From: Aestuariibaculum marinum
Lineage (GTDB): Bacteria; Bacteroidota; Bacteroidia; Flavobacteriales; Flavobacteriaceae
Assembly (NCBI RefSeq): GCF_014596975.1
Contig: NZ_JACVXD010000002.1
Location: forward strand, 646,653 to 710,652
Reading direction: 5' to 3'
DNA length: 64,000 bases
The notes beneath the pieces were generated by a model, which ran no database searches, was not told where the DNA came from, and saw only the letters and a list, made by a program, of their open reading frames with translations. This document shows, in pieces, positions 7,826 to 17,401 of the stretch (positions are counted from its first letter, which is position 1; every line of letters starts with the position of its first letter). Both the position numbers and the translations under genes were made by a program.

Positions 7826-10252
7826 ATGCGTTTTTCAAATTTTGTTCTTTCAATTATTATAATATCTACTCTTAAACTATCTGCTCAGACTAGGCAGATT
7901 ATTAATTTAAAAGAGGGTTGGAAATTCACTAAAGGAAATATTGAAAAAGCTTCTGAAAAAGACTTTAATGATAGTAAATGGGAAACAGTAAACGTTCCAC
8001 ACGATTGGGCTATTTACGGTCCATTTGATAAAGAAATCGATAAGCAAACGGTAGCCATTGAACAAAACGGAGAGAAAGAAGCAACCGAAAAAACAGGGCG
8101 TACTGGGGCTTTGCCGTATATAGGTGATGGCTGGTATCGTAAAACATTTAAACTTTCTGATGTTAAAGTAAATCAAAAAGTATTATTAACGTTTGATGGC
8201 GCTATGAGTCAACCAAAGGTTTATGTAAACGGTAAGAAAGTAGGCGAGTGGAATTACGGTTATAATTACTTTTATTTCGATATCACAGAGTTTTTAGAAG
8301 AAGACAATGTTTTAGCAGTGCATTTATCAAATCAGGGTGAATCTTCCCGTTGGTATCCAGGAGCTGGATTGTACAGAAAAGTACAGCTCATTATAAAAAA
8401 TAAAGAAAGCATAAACCATTGGGGAACGTTTATTACCACGCCGCTGGTTTCAAAGGATGTTGCAAAAGTAAATGTAAAAACTCAAGTTACAGGGAGTGAT
8501 TTTAAACTGGTAACGACCATTTTTGACGCAGATGGAAACGAAGTTGCTTTAAATGAAACAAGTACTATGTTCGATAATCAATTCGAACAAAACATTCCTG
8601 TAAATAATCCAAACTTATGGAGCCCGGAGTCACCATATTTGTACACTGCTAATTTAAAGCTTTATAAAGATGAGACGTTATTTGATGAGGTGTCTACAAC
8701 ATTTGGCATTCGTACCATTGCTTATGAAGCCAATAAGGGTTTTAGTTTAAATGGCGAAGTTCGAAAGTTTAAGGGTGTTTGTCTGCATCATGATTTAGGA
8801 CCTCTTGGAGCCGCAATAAATACTTCAGCTTTGCGAAGACAACTTCGTATTTTAAAAGATATGGGGGTTGATGCGATTAGAAGTTCTCACAATATGCCAT
8901 CGTTAGAACAATTAGAATTATGTGACGAAATGGGCTTTATGTTTTTAGCTGAAAGTTTTGACGAGTGGGCAAAAGCGAAAGTTAAAAATGGCTATCATCA
9001 GTTTTTTGAGTCTGATGTGGAAAAGGATTTGGTAAACCTAATTCATGCCACCCGCAACCATCCGTGTATCGTCATGTGGAGTTCTGGTAACGAGGTGCCC
9101 GATCAGTTTGGTGCCGAAGGTGTAAAACGCGCAAAACGTTTACAGGATATTTTTCATCGTGAAGACCCAACACGTCCGGTAACTGTTGGTATGGATCGTG
9201 TAGCGCAAACTATGAAATCTGGTTTCGGAGCACTTTTAGATGTACCTGGATTAAATTATCGTGTGCATTTATATGAAGAAGCGTTTGAAAAGTTTCCGCA
9301 GGGATTCATTTTGGGTTCTGAAACGGCTTCTACAGTGAGTTCAAGAGGTGTTTATAAGTTTCCTGTTGAAAAGGCAAGCATGAAGCAATACGACGACTTT
9401 CAGTGTTCGTCGTACGATTTAGAATATTGTAGTTGGTCTAATTTGCCGGATGACGATTTTGTGCTTCAGGATGATAAACCTTGGGTCATCGGGGAATTTG
9501 TATGGACCGGTTTCGATTATTTAGGAGAGCCAACACCTTATGACGATAAATGGCCGTCACGTAGCTCGTATTTCGGAATTAATGATTTGGCGGGACTACC
9601 TAAAGATCGTTTTTATTTATACCGTAGCAGGTGGAATACTAAAGATGAAACACTTCACATTTTACCACACTGGAATTGGGAAGGACGAGAAGGTGAAACA
9701 ACTCCGGTGTTTGTGTATACGAGTTATAACAGTGCCGAATTGTTTGTAAACGGAAAAAGTATGGGGATTCAGAAAAAAAATAATGAAACCCCTCAAAGCC
9801 GTTACCGTTTAATGTGGATGGGTGTTAAATATGAACCGGGAACCATTAAAGTTGTAGCTTTCGATAATGAAGGAAATCCAGCTGAAGAAAAAGAAATTCA
9901 CACCGCAGGAAAACCTTATAAAATTGTTTTAGAACCAGAACAACAACAAATTAAGGCAAACGGAGAGGATTTGGCTTTTGTTAGAGTGTCTGTAGTCGAT
10001 AAAAAAGGAATTCCTTGTTCTACGGCGACTAATCAGTTAGAATTTAAAGTATCTGGAAACGGAACCTATCGTGCTGCCTGTAATGGTGATGCTACATCTT
10101 TAGAGCTTTTTCATTTGCCTACAATGAAATTGTTTAGCGGTCAATTGGTGGTATTGGTTCAAACCACGAAAGAAGCTGGAGATATTCAGTTAAAAGTGAG
10201 AGGTAAAGGACTCAAAACAGGAGAAGTGACATTGAAGTCTACTAATCCATAA
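7826..10252 (+). CDS. GH2 glycoside hydrolase (beta-galactosidase type)
   Basis: Retaining exo-glycosidase of family GH2, exported by a signal peptide (about 1-20, ending LSAQ). The 808-residue protein has the sugar-binding jelly roll (about 25-190), an immunoglobulin-like domain (about 195-290), the TIM barrel (about 295-600), a DUF4982-like domain (about 610-690) and a C-terminal beta-sandwich (about 695-805). The acid/base is Glu423 in WSSGNEV and the nucleophile is Glu557 in VIGEFVWTG. It ends the sulfatase operon, with a bidirectional terminator just after it. Bacteroidota homologues of this layout are mostly beta-galactosidases, though other GH2 activities occur, so the sugar is inferred. 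Confidence 0.92.
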   Translation: MRFSNFVLSIIIISTLKLSAQTRQIINLKEGWKFTKGNIEKASEKDFNDSKWETVNVPHDWAIYGPFDKEIDKQTVAIEQNGEKEATEKTGRTGALPYIGDGWYRKTFKLSDVKVNQKVLLTFDGAMSQPKVYVNGKKVGEWNYGYNYFYFDITEFLEEDNVLAVHLSNQGESSRWYPGAGLYRKVQLIIKNKESINHWGTFITTPLVSKDVAKVNVKTQVTGSDFKLVTTIFDADGNEVALNETSTMFDNQFEQNIPVNNPNLWSPESPYLYTANLKLYKDETLFDEVSTTFGIRTIAYEANKGFSLNGEVRKFKGVCLHHDLGPLGAAINTSALRRQLRILKDMGVDAIRSSHNMPSLEQLELCDEMGFMFLAESFDEWAKAKVKNGYHQFFESDVEKDLVNLIHATRNHPCIVMWSSGNEVPDQFGAEGVKRAKRLQDIFHREDPTRPVTVGMDRVAQTMKSGFGALLDVPGLNYRVHLYEEAFEKFPQGFILGSETASTVSSRGVYKFPVEKASMKQYDDFQCSSYDLEYCSWSNLPDDDFVLQDDKPWVIGEFVWTGFDYLGEPTPYDDKWPSRSSYFGINDLAGLPKDRFYLYRSRWNTKDETLHILPHWNWEGREGETTPVFVYTSYNSAELFVNGKSMGIQKKNNETPQSRYRLMWMGVKYEPGTIKVVAFDNEGNPAEEKEIHTAGKPYKIVLEPEQQQIKANGEDLAFVRVSVVDKKGIPCSTATNQLEFKVSGNGTYRAACNGDATSLELFHLPTMKLFSGQLVVLVQTTKEAGDIQLKVRGKGLKTGEVTLKSTNP

Positions 10253-10286
10253 AAAAATGCTTCGAATAATTTCGAAGCATTTTTTT
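10251..10286. terminator. Bidirectional terminator between convergent operons
   Basis: ATGCTTCGAA (10257-10266) pairs with TTCGAAGCAT (10271-10280) around the loop TAAT. The stem is flanked by an A tract on one side and a T tract on the other, so it can stop transcription from both convergent genes. Confidence 0.9.
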
Positions 10287-10305
10287 ATGTGTAACAAACT
10301 ATTTA

Positions 10306-11808
10306 CTAATCAAAATAAATATAACTTCGTAAGCCCAGTCTTCTTGATTTTTTAAATAGTTCCGCTACAGTTTTAGCTGTAAATGTAGCGCCTTCCAAAT
10401 TAGTGTGAGTGTGGTCTTGCGGAAAAAATGGTTTTACTTGTTCTTTGCCTAAAGCCTCATATTTGGTAGCAACTATATCATTTATATCGAAAAACGGTAC
10501 ATGTTCAGCTTCAGCAACTTCTTTTGCCCATTTTACATAGCTATCGGTGCGTCTTTCGGCCTTACCGTTTGGCCATTCGTTACGTGGTGTTAGGCTTAAA
10601 ATAATTGGGTTTGCACCTTTTTCTTTAGTGTCGTTTACCATCTTTTTTAAGTACCAACCATAAGTATGAACAGTTTCAAGTCCGGTGCTGTCGCGCATCA
10701 CTTCCTGAGTTTCTTCTCCAACACCTTTTAAAGAACCTCTGTATTTCTTCTTATCAATGTTTCCGGCATCATTGTGTCCAAATTGAATAACGACAAAATC
10801 TCCCTCCTGAAATTCGCTTTTAGCAGCATCCCATAAACCTTCGTAAATAAACGTTCTGGTGCTTCGTCCGCCACGCGCTTTATTAATAACATTGACTTGC
10901 GTGGTATCGCAAAATTGTGGGAACGGAACACCCCAACCAATGGTGTTTGGGTTACTGCTGCTCGCCATAGTTGAATCGCCAATTAAGAAGATATTTTTCT
11001 TTTTTGGAAGAACAACTTTTACATCGTTAAGGATATAATTTTTTATAGAATTATCGGTTTGTTTTAATTCATTGATAATAAGCGATGCTGCCATTGCAGC
11101 TCCTCTTGCTGATGGATGCGTGTGGTCGCGTTTGTAGAAATAGGTTCCTGTAACGTTATCTTCGCCAAAACCTTCAAGTTTCGCTGCCATTTTTTCATTT
11201 AAATTAATGAATGTCGCGCCTGTTTTTTCTGCAATTTGCTTCGCCCATAATCCGTAAGAATTATCATTTCTTGGTACTTTACCATCATGCCAGTCGTTTC
11301 TTGGAATAGGAGACATAATAATAGGAATAGCGCCTTTAGCCTGCGTTTCCTTAACCACTTTTTCAATATACCATCCGTAAGAGTGAACAATTTCGTGTTC
11401 GCCAGTAATCAAGTTGGTTATTTCTTCGGTTTCATTACCAATCCCTTTTATTGTTCCACGTGCTCTTATGGTATCATTTACAGGACCGTTATCGTTATGT
11501 CCGAACTGAATCATGACATAATCGCCTCGTTTTAATTGCTTTTGGACAGAGTCCCATAAGCCTAAATTCTGATAAGTACGACTACTAGTTCCTCCTAATG
11601 CATGGTTTTCAACGTTAATTTTTGTACTGTCTAAAAACTGACCGATAAAATCGCCCCAACCCCAAAGACCTCCATAACCATCGCCACGACCATTTTTTAC
11701 GGTTGAATCACCAACAGTGTATAATGTTGGTGTTGTATTTTTTTGTTGTGCACAGGAAGTTATTGAAATACAGAGGCACAAGAATGTTAATAACTTAAAT
11801 TTTTTCAT
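10306..11808 (-). CDS. Tandem double-domain SGNH rhamnogalacturonan acetylesterase
   Basis: Predicted to remove acetyl groups from rhamnogalacturonan; CE12-like. Two complete SGNH domains lie in one 500-residue lipoprotein (Cys19). Domain 1 (about 28-250) has nucleophile Ser35 in VGDSTV, Asn106 in GHNDNG and the Asp228/His231 pair in DHTHPS. Domain 2 (about 272-487) has Ser279 in IGDSTM, Asn346 in GHNDAG and Asp465/His468 in DHTHTN. Both catalytic sets look intact. I chose ATG at 11808; a TTG one codon upstream is possible but unnecessary. It is probably last in the operon after the GH2 gene, with only 13 bp between them. The two domains share only moderate similarity, so they may act on different positions. 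Confidence 0.92.
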   Translation of the reverse strand: MKKFKLLTFLCLCISITSCAQQKNTTPTLYTVGDSTVKNGRGDGYGGLWGWGDFIGQFLDSTKINVENHALGGTSSRTYQNLGLWDSVQKQLKRGDYVMIQFGHNDNGPVNDTIRARGTIKGIGNETEEITNLITGEHEIVHSYGWYIEKVVKETQAKGAIPIIMSPIPRNDWHDGKVPRNDNSYGLWAKQIAEKTGATFINLNEKMAAKLEGFGEDNVTGTYFYKRDHTHPSARGAAMAASLIINELKQTDNSIKNYILNDVKVVLPKKKNIFLIGDSTMASSSNPNTIGWGVPFPQFCDTTQVNVINKARGGRSTRTFIYEGLWDAAKSEFQEGDFVVIQFGHNDAGNIDKKKYRGSLKGVGEETQEVMRDSTGLETVHTYGWYLKKMVNDTKEKGANPIILSLTPRNEWPNGKAERRTDSYVKWAKEVAEAEHVPFFDINDIVATKYEALGKEQVKPFFPQDHTHTNLEGATFTAKTVAELFKKSRRLGLRSYIYFD

Positions 11809-11821
11809 CAATATGTAATAT

Positions 11822-14674
11822 TTAGTTGTCAGATCTAAAATCGAACCATAAGGTCATAGGAATACCTTCATCACCACTTTTAATACGAATGTTTGTAGGT
11901 TGACTTTCTGGTCCTTGATGTTCTAAAGGTTTAAAAGCGCGCATTCCAGGAATCTCATACATGAATGAAATATTTCCTTCTGGGAATCTTGGCTGCGGGA
12001 ATACTTTTGAAACCGCATGCTTTGGTAAATCAGGCGTGAATAATCTGAAGAAAAGCTTATCGTTTTCACTAAAGAATTTATAATCACCATGGTTGGTTTT
12101 AAGATTACCTCCAATAAAATTGGCATGATAACCTTTGAATTCCGGGTATACTAAATTTTCAAAACTTTCACCGGTAACAGTGGTATTATAATCTTTCTCC
12201 CAAAGCCCAAGAGTTGTCCCTTTAATTCGGTTTTTCCAAACATGGTAAGGACCATTGCCAATCCATTTCATAGCTTCAACACCTTCTTCAGGAAAATCGA
12301 AGGTAACACCAAACTGATTGATGGCTCCTTCAAAAAATGCCCCGTCAAAACCACTATTTCTTCCTGCATTTTTCAGAAATATCAATTCTAATTTTAAACG
12401 TCCGTCGTTAAATAGGGTCCAGGTGGCAGTTTCGATACCTCCCGCATATTTAAAAATGCAAATAGCCGCTTCTTTAGTTTGAGAAATAGAAACGTCTTCA
12501 ACTTCAGCTTTCATACCAACCGGTTTTGGTCCGTTTGTGAACGGGACATCTCCTTTTTTGTTTTGAATACTGATGATTTGCCCTGTTTTAGTATCTAATT
12601 TTACTGTAAGAGCTTTACTTGATAATGTGATTTCGTTATCTGTTTTTTCAGCTTTTGCTTCTTTTTTAAGGTCATTTTTAGCAATGAGTTTATTGGCTAA
12701 ATATGATGCTTTATGAATTGGCCATGACCAAGTATAAATTTCACGACCATGTTTGTCTGTTGCTGTTATTTCTAACCAATCACCTTCAAAAAAGTTGGAA
12801 GGAACATTGAAATGAATAGTTCTGGTTTCACCTGGAGTTATGCTTTCAATAGTAATTGGATTAGAGGCAATAACTTCAGCTTTATCATCGGTATATAAAA
12901 TTTCTTCGGTCGCTTTTAAAACGCGATATTCTAGTTTACATGTGTTTAAATCTGTAAAGATATAATCGTTAGTTACCAAGAAAGAACCGTCGAATTTTTG
13001 AGTAATTTGTTTAGGAGCAAATTGAATAGGAGACCATACTTCTTTAACTGTAAAGAAACTGCCTTCTTTTTCTCTATGCGGACCTAAAACACCGTCGGCC
13101 GCTAGGTTACCTTTGGAATCATATTTTTGCTCTCCCGTCCAATCAGTTCGTAAAACAGCTTCATCCAGCATGGCCCACATAAAACCGCCTGCGAATAATG
13201 GACTTTGTTTATATCGCGTCCAGAAATCTTCAAGTCCGGCACCAATACCGTTGTCGTAAGTACCATGCATAAATTCCGTTGGGAAAAATACATTTTCACC
13301 GTTATTAAAGCGGTGCATACCTGTTAAATACGTTGGGTAATGGTGAGTGTCCCAGCCATCGAAATCAGACCATGGATGAATTACAATACGCTTTTGAGGG
13401 TCGTATTCGTGGAAGACATGGTCTATTTCGTAATTCCATCCTCCTTCATTGCCATGATCCCAGATAATTACAGAAGGGTGATTCACATCGCGCTGAACTG
13501 TTTCTTTGATGAGTTGTGTTCCGGTTTTGGTATCATAACCATTTTGCCACCCTGCAACTTCATTTAAAACAAATAAACCAAGGGAGTCACAAGCTTCAAG
13601 GAAATGTGAGTCTGGAGGATAATGAAAACGAACGGCATTCATATTCATGTCCTTAATCAGGTTTACATCTAAAACACTAATATCTTTATCTGTGCTTCTG
13701 CCAGATTCCGGCCAAATGGTATGGCGGTTAATACCTTTCATGATAATCTTTTTACCATTTACGTAGATGCCATCTTTTTTAAGGAATTCTAGAGTCCTGA
13801 ATCCGATTTTTGTTTTTGAGGTATGAAGTATTTCATTTTCTGATTTCAACTCTAAGGTAAGCGTATATAGATTTGGTGATTCCGGGTTCCAGGTTTTCAC
13901 GTCATCCCATTTTGCTGAAATGGTTTGGTGAGTTTTTTTGTCATCTAAAGGAATCGTTATAGTTTTGAATGATTCATGGCTTGCAATTGGACTGATAGTA
14001 GCTTCTATACTTGCTTTTTTGGGAAGATTAATGATGTCTAAATCGGCTGAAAGTGAGCCATCCATTTTAGCATCAACAGCAACATGTTCAATGTATGTTT
14101 TAGGAGAAACCTCTAACCAAACTGGTCTGTAAATACCACCAAACAACCACCAGTCGGTTTTACGCTCAGCGTTATTTACGGTGTTGTTACTGGAGTGCTT
14201 AGAAACGTGAACTTCAAGCAGATTGTCTTCACTATAGTTTAGAAGGGAAGTAATATCGTATTTAAATTCGTAAAAGCCGCCTTGGTGAATTGGTCCTGCC
14301 GATTCCCCGTTGATTTTAACTTCAGTATCGGTCATAGCGCCTCCAAAAACTATGGTGACATTCTGATTTTTATAAGTTTCTGGGATGCTGAAGTTGTATT
14401 TGTAAAATCCTTCCTCTTTACTCGGTTCTTTTTGGTTAAGTTCTTTATACCAGCGACCGTATGTGTACTCACCAAAACCTTCTAGTTCCCAGTTTGAAGG
14501 TACGTTTATTGTTGACCATGTTTTACTGTTGTGCCCGTCGGTACACATAAACTCCCAAGAAACTGGGTGTTTAAAATCTTTTCCGGAAAGGTAGATTTTT
14601 TGGGTTTCCTGCGCATGGCTAAAGAAAGTTATTGCAAAAAGAACAAAAAGTGTGTGTAATGTATTTAATCTCAT
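11822..14674 (-). CDS. GH2 beta-galactosidase, LacZ-like
   Basis: Large exported GH2 enzyme of 950 residues, resembling LacZ in layout. It has a signal peptide (about 1-21, ending SHAQ), an N-terminal jelly roll (about 40-200), an Ig-like domain (about 205-300), a TIM barrel (about 305-590), a second Ig-like domain and a C-terminal beta-galactosidase small-chain-type supersandwich (about 680-945). The acid/base is Glu410 in DHGNEGGW and the nucleophile is Glu467 in PTEFMHG. It probably removes terminal beta-galactose from rhamnogalacturonan side chains. Its start lies about 80 bp from the operator at 14752-14767, and it is the first gene of a two-gene minus-strand operon. Confidence 0.93.
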   Translation of the reverse strand: MRLNTLHTLFVLFAITFFSHAQETQKIYLSGKDFKHPVSWEFMCTDGHNSKTWSTINVPSNWELEGFGEYTYGRWYKELNQKEPSKEEGFYKYNFSIPETYKNQNVTIVFGGAMTDTEVKINGESAGPIHQGGFYEFKYDITSLLNYSEDNLLEVHVSKHSSNNTVNNAERKTDWWLFGGIYRPVWLEVSPKTYIEHVAVDAKMDGSLSADLDIINLPKKASIEATISPIASHESFKTITIPLDDKKTHQTISAKWDDVKTWNPESPNLYTLTLELKSENEILHTSKTKIGFRTLEFLKKDGIYVNGKKIIMKGINRHTIWPESGRSTDKDISVLDVNLIKDMNMNAVRFHYPPDSHFLEACDSLGLFVLNEVAGWQNGYDTKTGTQLIKETVQRDVNHPSVIIWDHGNEGGWNYEIDHVFHEYDPQKRIVIHPWSDFDGWDTHHYPTYLTGMHRFNNGENVFFPTEFMHGTYDNGIGAGLEDFWTRYKQSPLFAGGFMWAMLDEAVLRTDWTGEQKYDSKGNLAADGVLGPHREKEGSFFTVKEVWSPIQFAPKQITQKFDGSFLVTNDYIFTDLNTCKLEYRVLKATEEILYTDDKAEVIASNPITIESITPGETRTIHFNVPSNFFEGDWLEITATDKHGREIYTWSWPIHKASYLANKLIAKNDLKKEAKAEKTDNEITLSSKALTVKLDTKTGQIISIQNKKGDVPFTNGPKPVGMKAEVEDVSISQTKEAAICIFKYAGGIETATWTLFNDGRLKLELIFLKNAGRNSGFDGAFFEGAINQFGVTFDFPEEGVEAMKWIGNGPYHVWKNRIKGTTLGLWEKDYNTTVTGESFENLVYPEFKGYHANFIGGNLKTNHGDYKFFSENDKLFFRLFTPDLPKHAVSKVFPQPRFPEGNISFMYEIPGMRAFKPLEHQGPESQPTNIRIKSGDEGIPMTLWFDFRSDN

Positions 14675-14724
14675 TTGTGTTTAGTGGCGTTGATTGTTAT
14701 GCGTTTTTTGTGAAACACATTCTG

Positions 14725-14767
14725 TAAATGTACTTTATACATTTATGAGAACTATCCTGTGGTATCA
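14725..14767 (-). promoter_or_regulatory. CAGGAT operator and -7 element for GH2 operon
   Basis: On the minus strand, GATACCACAGGATAGT (14767-14752) shares 13 identical bases with the site at 4988. A TACATTTA -7 candidate (14732-14725) lies about 20 bases downstream, the same layout as at 4988 and 17402. It is placed to control the GH2 gene starting at 14674. Confidence 0.55.
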
Positions 14768-14791
14768 TGTGTTTTGTAAAGAACAGGCCCT

Positions 14792-16096
14792 TTAATTACC
14801 ATCAGGTTTTTTAATTTCAAATCGTGTACTCGTCGGTAGCGTCCAATTGCTAATTACATTTGGTTTTTTAGGATTGTACTCTGGAATATTTGGTCTAAGG
14901 TGTTTTTGTAAATCTAAGTGTAAATCTTTAATGCCTTGAACCACACATTTAGCAATTTCGTTAGCTCCAAAACTGTTAAAATGCGTATTGTCTTCTAATT
15001 TTTTGCTTTGTCCTGGAAATGTATTTGCCGGATATTGAACAAAGGCCTGCCTAGATGGTTCGTCTCCCCAACTTTCGTACATATCTGTTGTCATTTTCGT
15101 GATATCAATTAATGGGACATTCATATCTTTTGCTACTTTACGCATAGCAGCAGGGAAGTCGCCATGAGTTGTTTTTAAAGTGCCATCTGCATTGAACGCT
15201 CGGCGTTGCGTTGGAGTACATAGGATGGGGATTCCGCCTTTTTCTCGTGCTTTTGTGATATATTCTTTTAAATAGTTTGTGTATGACTCCCAGGGACCAA
15301 TGCCATCACCTTTTTGTTTTTCATCGTTATGAGCAAATTCTATAAATAGATAATCGCCTGACTTCATTAGCGATAGAATTTTGTCTAAACGTTTTACAGC
15401 TTTAAAAGCACTAAGGGAAGAACCAGACTCGGCATAATTCGCAACAACTACATCAGCTGATAGATAATTGGTGAAAAATTGCCCCCACGATGCCCAGGGT
15501 TCTACATCCTGATCGGTAACCGTTGAATCGCCGGCAAGGAAAATGGTAGTGATGTTTGAAACCGGAGTTATGCTAATATTTTGAATCGCTGGACTTCCTG
15601 AAAATTCTAAAGTTAATTTGTCATCCCAGTTAAGTTGGCGTTTATCACGGTCTTTTATTCGAATGGAAGAATTATTATCAATTTTAGGTGTTCTTACATT
15701 AACGGTAAAGGAATAGTGAACGGTGTCTTTTTTTTCGACTTGGAGTTCCTTAATCATTAAACGTCTGGATTCAGCTTTTACGGTCGTTTCAGAACATTTT
15801 TTATCACCTAAAACTAAATCGACTTTGTAAAATCCTTCGGGTAATTTTATTGAAAAATAAACCGAACTTTTTGAAGTTAATGCCTGCTTGGTGAATTTAG
15901 TATTATTAGCGGTATTAAAGTCAAAACCATAGCCAGTAGCTTCATTGTATATTGTAGCTTCGGAAATATTTACAGTATTGTCGGAAGTGTTTTTTGTTCC
16001 AAAGCTAAATGATTTATTTAGATTAGATTGCGCAGTAGTATAAAGTGTGACTAGTAAAAATAAAAGATTTAGTAAGTTGGTTTTGTGGTGGATCAT
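14792..16096 (-). CDS. SGNH rhamnogalacturonan acetylesterase with N-terminal beta-sandwich
   Basis: CE12-like deacetylase, exported by a signal peptide (about 1-22, ending TTAQ). The 434-residue protein has an N-terminal beta-sandwich of about 150 residues that begins with an FSFG segment and resembles a galactose-binding-like module. The SGNH domain (about 183-405) follows, with Ser191 in AGDSTV, Gly225 region, Asn257 in AHNDEK and Asp369/His372 in DNTHF. The catalytic set is complete. It is preceded by its own CAGGAT operator at 16138-16155 and follows the GntR gene by 73 bp, so it may also receive read-through from it. Confidence 0.92.
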   Translation of the reverse strand: MIHHKTNLLNLLFLLVTLYTTAQSNLNKSFSFGTKNTSDNTVNISEATIYNEATGYGFDFNTANNTKFTKQALTSKSSVYFSIKLPEGFYKVDLVLGDKKCSETTVKAESRRLMIKELQVEKKDTVHYSFTVNVRTPKIDNNSSIRIKDRDKRQLNWDDKLTLEFSGSPAIQNISITPVSNITTIFLAGDSTVTDQDVEPWASWGQFFTNYLSADVVVANYAESGSSLSAFKAVKRLDKILSLMKSGDYLFIEFAHNDEKQKGDGIGPWESYTNYLKEYITKAREKGGIPILCTPTQRRAFNADGTLKTTHGDFPAAMRKVAKDMNVPLIDITKMTTDMYESWGDEPSRQAFVQYPANTFPGQSKKLEDNTHFNSFGANEIAKCVVQGIKDLHLDLQKHLRPNIPEYNPKKPNVISNWTLPTSTRFEIKKPDGN

Positions 16097-16137
16097 AAAA
16101 TTTATTTTTGACTAAAATATTAGTCTGATTGTAAAGA

Positions 16138-16155
16138 TCCATCCTGTACTATTCT
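16138..16155 (-). promoter_or_regulatory. CAGGAT operator upstream of SGNH gene
   Basis: On the minus strand, AATAGTACAGGATGGAT carries the ACAGGAT core found at the other locus A sites. It sits in the 73-bp gap between the regulator gene and the acetylesterase, about 45 bp before the latter's ATG. The right arm is weaker than at 17402. Confidence 0.45.
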
Positions 16156-16169
16156 GAAATAGAACCTTT

Positions 16170-17216
16170 TTAAACCGAATTCCTTTCTATGTAATCAAAA
16201 ACGTTCTTTACTTTTTCTTTTTTGTTATTTAAAACCAGATAAGCTGCTGTCTCACCCATAGCTTTAAAATGGGTACTAACTACGTTAATACCTAAGAGGT
16301 CTTTTAGAGGCGTATCGTTATACGAAATGATACCGATATCTTCTCCTAAAGCTAAATTTTTGGCACGTACCTGACGAACTAAATTCACTAAGTCGTGTTC
16401 TTCAATAATGATGTAGGTGTCCTTACTGTCAAGATCCATGTCATCGTAAATTTCATTTAAAATCTCAAAATCGAAATTAAATTTTGAACAAAATTTTCTA
16501 AAACCGTGGACAATGCGCTGAGGGTAAGGGTATACTGATTTTGATGGGTACACCAAAACAAGCTTGTCGTATTTTTTTAGTTTGTCAACACCTTTTTTTA
16601 AAGCGTTGTATATATCTTCTTGAAAATCTTGATAAACCGCGCCATAATTCCCTTCTATTTGCAGTTTATTGTTATCTAAAATAATAAGCTTGTCTTTAGG
16701 GACTTTATTTAAAACATCCTGAACCATGTTAGTGGTACTTATATGGTTCGAATCATCAGTTTTAAAATGAGGCATAATCACATAATAGTCGTAGGCGCCA
16801 AGATTGCGTTCTAAAGTTTTGGCAAAGATAGATTCTTCACAGTGGTATACCGATAAAGTGACAAGACTATTCATGCCTAAGCTGTTAACAAATGAGTTGT
16901 AAATCATCATTTTGTAGGAACTCAGTTTGTTAATCATGAAGAAGATTTGAATTTTAGAAATCAAATCGGTCTTTGCGGTATAGTAGCCCTTACCTTTAAC
17001 AGAGATAATAACCTTCTGTTCTTTGAGTTGTTTATAGGCTTTTTCTACTGTGTCACGAGAAAGATAACAGGACTCACTTAGTTCATTAATGGAAGGTATT
17101 TTTTCACCAACCTTTAATTTGCCCTTCGAAATATCATTAATAATAGAATCAACAATTTGCTTGTATTTGGGGACACGAGACGATTCATTAATTTTAATTT
17201 CAATTTGTTGAGCCAT
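16170..17216 (-). CDS. GntR-type regulator with LacI-like sugar-sensor domain
   Basis: Transcription factor of 348 residues with no signal peptide. Residues 14-80 form a GntR winged helix (PKYKQIVDSIINDISKGKLK, IPSINELSESCYLSRDTVEKA), and about 90-345 resemble a periplasmic-binding/LacI-type effector domain, the AraR-like combination. It lies inside locus A, divergent from the GH28 operon. Seven CAGGAT motifs are in the promoter regions of this locus, so it probably senses a rhamnose- or galacturonate-containing product and controls locus A. The direction of control is unknown. No hybrid two-component regulator or sigma/anti-sigma pair is present, which makes this protein the only regulator in the window. 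Confidence 0.88.
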   Translation of the reverse strand: MAQQIEIKINESSRVPKYKQIVDSIINDISKGKLKVGEKIPSINELSESCYLSRDTVEKAYKQLKEQKVIISVKGKGYYTAKTDLISKIQIFFMINKLSSYKMMIYNSFVNSLGMNSLVTLSVYHCEESIFAKTLERNLGAYDYYVIMPHFKTDDSNHISTTNMVQDVLNKVPKDKLIILDNNKLQIEGNYGAVYQDFQEDIYNALKKGVDKLKKYDKLVLVYPSKSVYPYPQRIVHGFRKFCSKFNFDFEILNEIYDDMDLDSKDTYIIIEEHDLVNLVRQVRAKNLALGEDIGIISYNDTPLKDLLGINVVSTHFKAMGETAAYLVLNNKKEKVKNVFDYIERNSV

Positions 17217-17401
17217 AAAATGAATTGCTATAATTAGAAACTCTGCTTGAGAGGGTTGATAGCAAAATTAACATAAAAATAGAATTGAAGTAATCTTATA
17301 GTAGGTTTTTTAAGGATTTACAAGGAATTCGAACTAAACATTGCGAAGCTTAAAATGACTAAAAGAATAAAAGAAATAGATTTTATGTAAGTAATATCGT
17401 G

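Noticed and set aside
9140..9480. Further CAGGAT matches in the GH2 coding region
   Set aside because: They are short, lie inside coding sequence and lack arms, so they are expected by chance.
11809..11811. TTG start one codon before the ATG of the double SGNH gene
   Set aside because: An ATG follows immediately, and the signal peptide is normal from the ATG.
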